The notes beneath the pieces are model-generated. The model saw only the letters and a list, made by a program, of their open reading frames with translations, was not told the DNA's origin and did not search any database. Below are positions 6,690 to 15,217 of a DNA stretch of 15,217 nucleotides, in pieces. A program made the translations under genes and the position numbers. The stretch's first letter is position 1. Each line of letters starts with the position of its first letter. Origin of the DNA: Nitrospira sp. UBA2083 (GTDB taxonomy: Bacteria; Nitrospirota; Nitrospiria; Nitrospirales; Nitrospiraceae); assembly GCA_002331625.1 (NCBI GenBank), contig DCZN01000109.1, positions 26,851 to 42,067 on the forward strand. The letters are read 5' to 3'.

Positions 6690-7541
6690 TTACGGTGGCT
6701 GAGGTTGTCCAAGGACGCTACGATCTCTAAAAAAACGAAAGAGGAGATATCCGTTAATCGCAATCACGATCGACAAGATGCTGTAGGTTGTAAATGGTGA
6801 AGCAAGGTCTAGTTCACCTAATACGCGAGAGAGGCCAAAGCCGACCACCAACCCATCGAATGCCATGCAAATGCGTCGAAACGTTTCGGGATCCATCAAC
6901 CGAATGAGAAACGTCCCGAGTGGAATACCGATAATGACGCTGGGAACGATATACGGAATAATTTCCATGCTGCCGGCGCTGTAGAATCCGATAAATCCGT
7001 AGGCGATGGCGGTGAGTGAAGACTCCGTCAGGCGAATGATTCCCAATGCCGCACGGAAGTCTTGTTTCGGATAGCCCTGATTGTTGAAGAGGAGAGCCAA
7101 GGGGGGGCCAGAAATTGTCGTAAGGGAATAGAGGGTGCCGAGCCCCACTCCAAACGGTACGCCGATAGCTTTTTCAGCACGAATTGGTTTCCGAATGCCC
7201 GCAGCCTGAAGAAGAATCAAGGGCAACAGAAAAGAATAGGTGATGAGCTTGATCCATGCGGGCTGCACCAGAAAAAGAAGATAGCTGCCGACGCCGACTC
7301 CCATCGCTAGACCAATCAGAATGGGAGCGACACGCCGGAAGACGTTTGGAATGCTTTTTCGGTTGATAAAGAGCACATAGGCGTTGATGACGAGTTCGAC
7401 AAGAACGAGAGCCGGGTTCAGGATCTTGTTGGTATAAAAGAGTAAGGCAACTGGAACAGTGATAGAGGAAAACCCGTATCCGAGTGCGCCGTTGACCGTG
7501 GCGGCGACAAATGAGATCAGGACAAGAACGACAACATCCAT
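6690..7541 (-). CDS. TauE/SafE (TSUP) family membrane exporter
   Basis: 283 residues, nearly all hydrophobic, with about eight membrane helices. The two half-repeats of the family are visible: NGALGYGFSSITVPVAL near residue 20 and TTISGPPLALLFNNQG near residue 145. TSUP proteins carry sulfite, sulfoacetate or other organic anions across the inner membrane; the substrate here is not known. The gene starts six bases after the Rrf2 gene stops, so the two form an operon and the regulator probably controls this exporter. AAAGG lies about ten bases before the ATG, partly in the upstream stop region. Rrf2 regulators often sense Fe-S status or sulfur compounds, which makes a sulfur anion plausible, but this is inference from context. 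Confidence 0.85.
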   Translation of the reverse strand: MDVVVLVLISFVAATVNGALGYGFSSITVPVALLFYTNKILNPALVLVELVINAYVLFINRKSIPNVFRRVAPILIGLAMGVGVGSYLLFLVQPAWIKLITYSFLLPLILLQAAGIRKPIRAEKAIGVPFGVGLGTLYSLTTISGPPLALLFNNQGYPKQDFRAALGIIRLTESSLTAIAYGFIGFYSAGSMEIIPYIVPSVIIGIPLGTFLIRLMDPETFRRICMAFDGLVVGFGLSRVLGELDLASPFTTYSILSIVIAINGYLLFRFFRDRSVLGQPQPP

Positions 7542-7547
7542 TCGTGG

Positions 7548-7982
7548 TTAACCTTTGCGAGAGCCAGACGCAAAGTCCGCTAGGGTATAGTGATCGAGAA
7601 TTCCAGCGATGGCATCGCGAACGGTGCCCATCACGTGCTGGACCGGACACTGGGGTTTGTCGGTATAGGGACATTCACTGCATTTTTGATAGGCGGTCTT
7701 ACTGACACAGCCGATCGGTGCGAGCGGGCCATCAAGAATGCGGATAACTTGACTCAATGAAATCTCCCGAGGCTGTTTGATCAGTGTGTAGCCCCCCTTG
7801 ATCCCGCGTCGGCTTGCGATCAGCCCAGCTCGTTTGAGCATGAGGAGAATCTGCTCCAAGAATTCAACCGGAATGTGTTGACGATCAGCGATCTCATGGC
7901 GCTGCAGGGTCGCATGTCCATGTGCAAGAGTGAGTTCAAGCAACGCGCGAAGACCGTACTCGCTTTTTTTGGAGAGTTTCAT
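7548..7982 (-). CDS. Rrf2-family transcription regulator with four cysteines
   Basis: 144 residues from the ATG at 7982, giving the classic Rrf2 start MKLSKKSEYGLRALLELT. A winged helix-turn-helix fills about residues 1-75 (IADRQHIPVEFLEQIL recognition region, then the wing RRGIKGGYTL). Cysteines at 92, 101, 104 and 112 lie in the region where IscR and NsrR bind an Fe-S cluster, so it may be a redox, iron, NO or sulfur sensor. The spacing C-x8-C-x2-C-x7-C differs from IscR (C-x5-C-x5-C). A TTG at 7994 would add four residues, but the family start favours 7982; neither start has a clear Shine-Dalgarno. It is co-transcribed with the TauE/SafE gene and probably also regulates itself. Confidence 0.87.
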   Translation of the reverse strand: MKLSKKSEYGLRALLELTLAHGHATLQRHEIADRQHIPVEFLEQILLMLKRAGLIASRRGIKGGYTLIKQPREISLSQVIRILDGPLAPIGCVSKTAYQKCSECPYTDKPQCPVQHVMGTVRDAIAGILDHYTLADFASGSRKG

Positions 7983-8024
7983 ATTTGCAGCCAATACACG
8001 ATTAAATTGCTCAACAAGTAAAAC

Positions 8025-8052
8025 AATAGATAAGCTGCACGTTCTATGTCAA
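8025..8052 (-). promoter_or_regulatory. Promoter of the Rrf2-TauE operon
   Basis: On the minus strand a perfect TTGACA (-35) and TCTATT (-10) are separated by 16 bases. Transcription would begin near 8018, leaving a leader of about 36 bases before the Rrf2 ATG. The AT-rich leader is where autoregulatory binding would be expected, but no clear dyad is visible. Confidence 0.55.
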
Positions 8053-8164
8053 GATCGTATTGTAGAGAGAGTCATACATTCGCATTTTTGTCCCTGATGC
8101 ACGAACTAGGTTCAGCCAGTAGGACTCTCAAAGTACAAACCGTTGATCTAGCTGGGCTTGTTCC

Positions 8165-8194
8165 TTGACAGGAGAAAAGCATTCTTGTTAGCTT
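8165..8194 (+). promoter_or_regulatory. Candidate promoter of glyQS
   Basis: A perfect TTGACA (8165-8170) and a weak -10 TAGCTT (8189-8194) lie 18 bases apart. The start would be near 8201, about 50 bases before glyQ. No T-box or glycine riboswitch structure is recognisable in the leader. Confidence 0.45.
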
Positions 8195-8199
8195 GGCAC

Positions 8200-8220
8200 G
8201 ATATTTCTCGTGTAAATATC
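8200..8220. promoter_or_regulatory. Dyad GATATTT-N7-AAATATC at the glyQ transcription start
   Basis: A perfect seven-base inverted repeat with a seven-base centre sits at or just after the predicted glyQ transcription start. It could be an operator or an mRNA 5' hairpin. The palindrome AACGCGTT follows immediately (8221-8228). Confidence 0.4.
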
Positions 8221-8251
8221 AACGCGTTGCTGCAGATCAAGCGTAGGCTTT

Positions 8252-9187
8252 GTGACCTTTCAAGAACTTATCCTTACCCTCCATCGATTTTGGTCCGATC
8301 AGGGATGCGTTGTTCATCAACCTTATGACATGGAAATGGGGGCTGGGACATTCCACCCGGCCACGTTTCTACGATCACTCGGGCCGGAGCCGTGGCGGGC
8401 GGCCTATGCGCAGCCCTGCCGTCGCCCGACGGATGGTCGTTATGGCGAAAACCCGAATCGTCTTCAGCACTACTATCAGTATCAAGTCGTCTTGAAACCG
8501 GCTCCCGACAACATCCAAGAACTCTATCTGGAGAGTCTGGCCCGGCTGGGCATTGATCCAACGCAGCACGACATCCGCTTCATCCAGGATGATTGGGAGT
8601 CGCCGACGTTAGGGGCTTGGGGGCTCGGCTGGGAAGTGCGTTTGGATGGGATGGAAATCACCCAATTTACCTACTTTCAAGAAATCGGCGGAATTGAGCT
8701 CAGTCCCATCACGGGCGAAATCACATATGGAACCGAGCGGATCGCCATGTATTTGCAGCAAGTGAACAATGTATACGGTCTGGCATGGACGGATTCGATC
8801 ACGTACAGGGACATCCATCATGAGACCGAGGTGCAGGGATCGCGATACAATTTCGAAGAAGGTCATGTGCCGACGCTGATGCAGATGTTTCAGTCGTATG
8901 AAGCGGAGAGCAAGCGGCTGTTAGCGCAGATGGACAAACGGTTGACGCTGCCGGCCTATGACTACTGCATCAAGTCCTCCCATGCCTTCAATCTCTTGGA
9001 TGCGCGCGGGGCCATCAGTGTTGCGGAACGGACCGGCTACATCGCCCGGGTGCGGGCACTGGCCAGGCAGTGTGCCGAGCGGTATCTTGAAGAACGAGCT
9101 GCGATGGGCCATCCGCTGCTCAATCGGGAGAATCGAGTCGTGAAGTCTAGTAAGCCCCGCTCCAAGTCCAAAGTCGGACGAATGTAA
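8252..9187 (+). CDS. glyQ: Glycyl-tRNA synthetase alpha subunit
   Basis: 311 residues. This is the catalytic class II subunit of the bacterial alpha2beta2 enzyme, activating glycine with ATP. The sequence follows GlyQ throughout: [14 protein letters not shown] at the start, [81 protein letters not shown] and the end [14 protein letters not shown]. The start is GTG at 8252, giving [10 protein letters not shown] in line with family starts; the upstream TAGG is a weak ribosome binding site. The C-terminus carries a short basic tail (about the last 16 residues, rich in Lys, Arg and Ser). glyS follows after seven bases in the same operon. Confidence 0.97.
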   Translation: MTFQELILTLHRFWSDQGCVVHQPYDMEMGAGTFHPATFLRSLGPEPWRAAYAQPCRRPTDGRYGENPNRLQHYYQYQVVLKPAPDNIQELYLESLARLGIDPTQHDIRFIQDDWESPTLGAWGLGWEVRLDGMEITQFTYFQEIGGIELSPITGEITYGTERIAMYLQQVNNVYGLAWTDSITYRDIHHETEVQGSRYNFEEGHVPTLMQMFQSYEAESKRLLAQMDKRLTLPAYDYCIKSSHAFNLLDARGAISVAERTGYIARVRALARQCAERYLEERAAMGHPLLNRENRVVKSSKPRSKSKVGRM

Positions 9188-9194
9188 GCAGGTT

Positions 9195-11384
9195 ATGGCG
9201 ACACAGAAGAAAGTTGGACATCGAGACACGGCGTCGAAGAAAGGCAGAAGGACTTCCACAGCTTCTGGGGGTGAGTTGCTCTTGGAAATCGGTGTGGAAG
9301 AATTGCCCTATCAGTTCATTGTTCCCGCGCTGGATTCACTCAAAGCATCAGCCGAGCGTCTCTTCAACGATCAGCGGCTTACATTTCAGTCCGTCCGCAC
9401 CATGGGTACGCCGCGCCGACTGACGATCGTGGTCGAGGGCCTGGCATCGAAGCAGACCTCCATAACAAAAGAGGCGATGGGGCCGTCGAAGGCCGTCGCG
9501 TTCGACCAAACCGGCCAGCCGACCAGAGCCGCCGTAGGATTTGCGGCAGGCCAGGGTGTTGCCGTTCAGGATCTGCACATACGCCAGACCCCGAAGGGCG
9601 AGTACATTGTTGCCGTGAAACGGGAGGAGGGCCGTCCTGCCAGCGCTGTGCTGATCGATACATTGCCGCAACTCGTCTCGGGCGTCGCCTTTCCCAAATC
9701 GATGAAGTGGAATGAGACCGGTGTGCGTTTCGCCCGTCCGGTCCGGTGGGTAGTGGCGCTCTATGGAGGTTCGGTGCTTCCTCTCAAAGCGGCCGGGATC
9801 AACGCATCGAATCAGACGAAAGGCCATCGGGTCTTGGGCGGAGGGAAGTGGGTATCTGTTCGCGATGCCGCCGCCTACATCAGTACACTGGAACGGTATG
9901 GCGTCATTGTGGACCCGCAGCGCCGCCGGAAATTGATCGAAGAACAGATTGCCGCCATTTGTGACAAGACCGGGTTTCAATTGAACGACGACGAAGCCTT
10001 GCTCGATCAGGCGGTGTACTCGACTGAGCAGCCTCTGTCCATCATCGGATCATTCAAGGACGCCTATCTCGATGTGCCGGAGGAAATTCTGATGACCTCG
10101 ATGAAGGAACATCAGGGATTCTTTTCCTTACGGCACAAGAACACCGGTAAACTCGTGGCCCACTTTATCGCTGTGGCAAACAACCGTGTCAAGGATATGT
10201 CCCTCATCCGTGAAGGCAATGAGCGAGTCTTGGCGGCACGGTTGGCGGATGCAAAATTCTTTTTTGATGAGGACCGAAAAGTACGTCTCGAAGAACGGGC
10301 CGAAAAGTTAAGTGGGATTACGTTTCATCAAAAGCTCGGCACGATGGCGCAAAAGCAGGAGCGGGTGAGGCAGTTGGCCGGCTCCCTTGCCGTGCAGGTG
10401 TCTCCCGGACAGGATGAATTGCGACAGATTTGCGAGCGGGCAGCGTCCCTTTCAAAAGCCGATCTCCTGACCGGCATCGTGGGCGAGTTTCCAGAGTTGC
10501 AGGGGATCATGGGCGGCGAGTATGCACGGCATGATGGAGAGTCTGCTGCGATCGCTCAGGCCATTGGGGCGCACTATCTTCCCAAAGCGATAGAAGGACC
10601 ATTGCCCAACACAGTAGCCGGACAGATTCTTTCTCTGGCCGATCGGCTGGATTCCATCGTTGCGTTTTTTTACGTCGGCATTGTTCCGACCGGATCGGAG
10701 GATCCGTTTGCGTTGCGCCGGCATGCCACCGCGATCGTCCGGATCGTCCTCGAAGGGTCAGTACGACTCGATTTGGTGGGGGGCATTGAACAGGCCATGA
10801 ACCTCATGTCCCATGATGGGTTCAAAGGCGTGTCGGGCATCGAGCGGGAAGGGCTGCAGCGAATCACGGACTTCATTTTCGAACGGGTTCGTCACTATGT
10901 TCGAATCGTGCATGCGCTGCGCGACGACGTCATCGAGGCGGTGTTGAAGCAGGCCTACGGGAAGGCCATCGATCTCGTTGATCTTGTGCAGAAGATGAAG
11001 GCCATTGAAGCGGTCACGACGAAGCCGGAGTTCGATCCCTTGATCGTCGGCTTCAAGCGGGCGCACCGGCTTATCGAAAAAGAGCAATGGACCAGGGAAC
11101 CGGTGGACGCGACGCGGTTTCAACATGCCGCGGAGTCTGCGCTCTACAAAGCCGTGACGGACGAACGGTGCCGGGTCGAGGCGTCCATCCAGGCCGGTGA
11201 GTATGGGCGGGCGCTCGAGGCGCTGGTTCGTCTCAAGCCGGCGGTCGATGATTTCTTCGCCGGTGTGATGGTCAATACCGACGACCAGGCGGTCCGCAGC
11301 AACCGGCTGTCGATGCTCAACGATGTTGATGATCTATTCATGTCGTTCGCAGACTTTTCTCAGATTGTGGTACAAGGACGGTAG
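9195..11384 (+). CDS. glyS: Glycyl-tRNA synthetase beta subunit
   Basis: 729 residues. The beta subunit binds tRNA-Gly and completes the alpha2beta2 synthetase in the cytoplasm. The family start LLLEIGVEELPYQFI begins at about residue 28, and GTPRRL follows. The HD-like region has MGGEYARHDGES. An RLDSIVAFFYVGIVPTGSEDPFALRR segment is highly characteristic, and a DALR-type anticodon-binding region fills the C-terminus (YKAVTDERCRVEAS, AVDDFFAGVMVN). It is about 40 residues longer than E. coli GlyS, largely because of a basic N-terminal extension (residues 1-25, with nine Lys or Arg). The ATG at 9195 follows the glyQ stop by seven bases; AGG is only two bases away, so coupling to glyQ may matter. 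A later start inside the extension has no better ribosome binding site. Confidence 0.97.
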   Translation: MATQKKVGHRDTASKKGRRTSTASGGELLLEIGVEELPYQFIVPALDSLKASAERLFNDQRLTFQSVRTMGTPRRLTIVVEGLASKQTSITKEAMGPSKAVAFDQTGQPTRAAVGFAAGQGVAVQDLHIRQTPKGEYIVAVKREEGRPASAVLIDTLPQLVSGVAFPKSMKWNETGVRFARPVRWVVALYGGSVLPLKAAGINASNQTKGHRVLGGGKWVSVRDAAAYISTLERYGVIVDPQRRRKLIEEQIAAICDKTGFQLNDDEALLDQAVYSTEQPLSIIGSFKDAYLDVPEEILMTSMKEHQGFFSLRHKNTGKLVAHFIAVANNRVKDMSLIREGNERVLAARLADAKFFFDEDRKVRLEERAEKLSGITFHQKLGTMAQKQERVRQLAGSLAVQVSPGQDELRQICERAASLSKADLLTGIVGEFPELQGIMGGEYARHDGESAAIAQAIGAHYLPKAIEGPLPNTVAGQILSLADRLDSIVAFFYVGIVPTGSEDPFALRRHATAIVRIVLEGSVRLDLVGGIEQAMNLMSHDGFKGVSGIEREGLQRITDFIFERVRHYVRIVHALRDDVIEAVLKQAYGKAIDLVDLVQKMKAIEAVTTKPEFDPLIVGFKRAHRLIEKEQWTREPVDATRFQHAAESALYKAVTDERCRVEASIQAGEYGRALEALVRLKPAVDDFFAGVMVNTDDQAVRSNRLSMLNDVDDLFMSFADFSQIVVQGR

Positions 11385-11443
11385 TTCGAATCGGACGGAA
11401 CATGGACTGTCGCTAACGAAGATCGGGAACAACGGGAGTTGTC

Positions 11444-11935
11444 ATGGATCAGCCGATGACGGACGAATCCCGTCGGGCGGACAAGATCCGACGATTTTCC
11501 CTGCTGATCTCGATTGCCCTGGTGGTGGTGTGCAATGCCATTCTGTTCGCCGGGCTGAGACTCAGCGGCATCAACTTGGATGACTTGGTTAAAACACCCG
11601 ATCTCTTCAACGCCAAACAAGATGTGTGTCTTCGGCTTACCTGGCAGTCGTTGCCCGGAGCGAACGAACCGGTTCGACTCTGTTCAGAATGGCTCAATCT
11701 TTCCGATCCGAGTGGAACAACCCACTATCTGCAGCCGGACACGAAGCTCAAGAAGGGGCTTGACGGCCAATATTATGTCGATCAAGGTGTTCAGGCCGAC
11801 TATCGATTGCTGATGCTGATGCTGTTTGTCGCCACAATTATCATCGGTGGCGTACGGGCGAAGTGGTTTTTAGTGAACCGCTACCGGCTCCGTCTGGAAT
11901 CAACCGACGGTCGTCGCGCGTCGCCCGTTCATTGA
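11444..11935 (+). CDS. Two-pass membrane protein, function unknown
   Basis: 163 residues, family not recognised. A basic N-terminal segment (RRADKIRR) precedes a first membrane helix (about 18-40). A polar region of about 80 residues (41-119) contains Cys62 and Cys80, which could form a disulfide if it faces the periplasm as the positive-inside rule suggests. A second helix (about 121-137) is followed by a basic cytoplasmic tail (RAKWFLVNRYRLRLES). GGGAG lies six bases before the ATG, so the start is good. The gene lies 59 bases after glyS and 218 bases before ppdK on the same strand; it may be read through from glyQS. Nothing in it suggests transport or catalysis. Confidence 0.75.
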   Translation: MDQPMTDESRRADKIRRFSLLISIALVVVCNAILFAGLRLSGINLDDLVKTPDLFNAKQDVCLRLTWQSLPGANEPVRLCSEWLNLSDPSGTTHYLQPDTKLKKGLDGQYYVDQGVQADYRLLMLMLFVATIIIGGVRAKWFLVNRYRLRLESTDGRRASPVH

Positions 11936-12013
11936 TATCTGCGTTCCAAGGAGGCGAGGAAGAACCTGGGGCGGGAGGGCCGAAGTTCTCCATACGGTGC
12001 GAACATCAGATAA

Positions 12014-12140
12014 CTTCGAGATGCTCAACAAGGCTGTCCGGTACGGCGGCAACGAGCGAAGTGGCGCAGCGTACGCTTCAGTACGTTGAACTGCTGAGCA
12101 ATGAGAGAACGCTGCAGGCAGGCTTGCAGCATCCTGCGAG
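12014..12140. repeat. REP-like intergenic repeat element with terminal inverted repeats
   Basis: About 127 bp lying between the membrane-protein gene and the ppdK ribosome binding site. Its ends mirror each other: CTTCGAGATGCT with AGCATCCTGCGAG, extended inward by CAAGGCTGTCC against GGCAGGCTTG. A central hairpin CAGCGTAC-N6-GTACGTTG (12068-12087) sits inside, flanked by CAGCGT/ACGCTG-type pairs. From memory, very similar sequences (GATGCTCAACAAGGC ... GCGAGAACGCTG ... AGCATCCTGCG) occur in intergenic gaps of many Nitrospira genomes. No second copy is seen in this window. The 78 bases before it (11936-12013) show an orphan AAGGAGG but no gene. Confidence 0.6.
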
Positions 12141-12149
12141 AAGGAGAAG
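12141..12149 (+). promoter_or_regulatory. Ribosome binding site deciding the ppdK start
   Basis: AAGGAGAAG begins one base after the repeat element ends and lies seven bases before the GTG at 12154. It fixes the dikinase start there and excludes the longer in-frame reading from 11863. Confidence 0.8.
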
Positions 12150-12153
12150 TCAC

Positions 12154-15217
<3,064 letters not shown>

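Noticed and set aside
8192..8208. Second sigma-54-like promoter (TTGGCACG) before glyQ
   Set aside because: The -24 half is perfect, but the -12 GC is missing (TTCT instead of TTGC), and a TTGACA box explains the promoter better.
11947..11953. Strong AAGGAGG Shine-Dalgarno after the membrane-protein gene
   Set aside because: No ATG, GTG or TTG lies at usable spacing, so no small gene is supported.
11863..12153. 97-codon in-frame N-terminal extension of the dikinase
   Set aside because: It overlaps the end of the membrane-protein gene, runs through the REP-like repeat, has no dikinase similarity, and the proper ribosome binding site lies directly before the GTG at 12154.

Overview
The window looks like a chromosomal stretch from a free-living bacterium of the Nitrospirota, most likely Nitrospira or a close relative. 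This is inferred from several things: the style of the proteins, a moderately high GC content, the pairing of split glycyl-tRNA synthetase (glyQ, glyS) with pyruvate phosphate dikinase, small c-type cytochromes and FnIII lipoproteins, and an intergenic repeat upstream of the dikinase that resembles dispersed repeats I associate with Nitrospira genomes. No search was run. No plasmid, phage, IS element, CRISPR array, tRNA or rRNA was recognised.

Left part (1-3515). On the minus strand an HDOD signalling protein overlaps by four bases the start of a soluble pyridine nucleotide transhydrogenase (SthA type), which runs off the left edge. Divergent from these, on the plus strand, are a small exported coiled-coil protein and a cupin. 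A perfect 32-bp palindrome separates the cupin from a convergent, minus-strand monohaem cytochrome c.

Middle part (3516-8251). All genes are on the minus strand: a transketolase that resembles the animal enzyme more than the classical E. coli form; an FnIII-domain lipoprotein with a good sigma-54-type promoter and a hairpin terminator; and an Rrf2 regulator with four cysteines followed six bases later by a TauE/SafE-type anion exporter. The 269-bp gap between the Rrf2 gene and glyQ holds divergent promoters and a leader dyad.

Right part (8252-15217). All genes are on the plus strand: glyQ, glyS, an unrecognised two-pass membrane protein, a 127-bp REP-like repeat, ppdK, and the start of ribD, whose GTG start overlaps the ppdK stop. 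The dikinase, transketolase and transhydrogenase point to carbon interconversion around PEP/pyruvate and pentose phosphates, plus NADPH/NADH balance, as expected of an autotroph. The glycyl-tRNA synthetase and riboflavin genes are housekeeping.

There is no obvious large novel system. The items most worth a second look are the REP-like element directly before ppdK, the sigma-54 promoter of the lipoprotein, the animal-type transketolase, the basic tails on GlyQ, GlyS and PpdK, and the Cys-rich Rrf2 regulator with its exporter.
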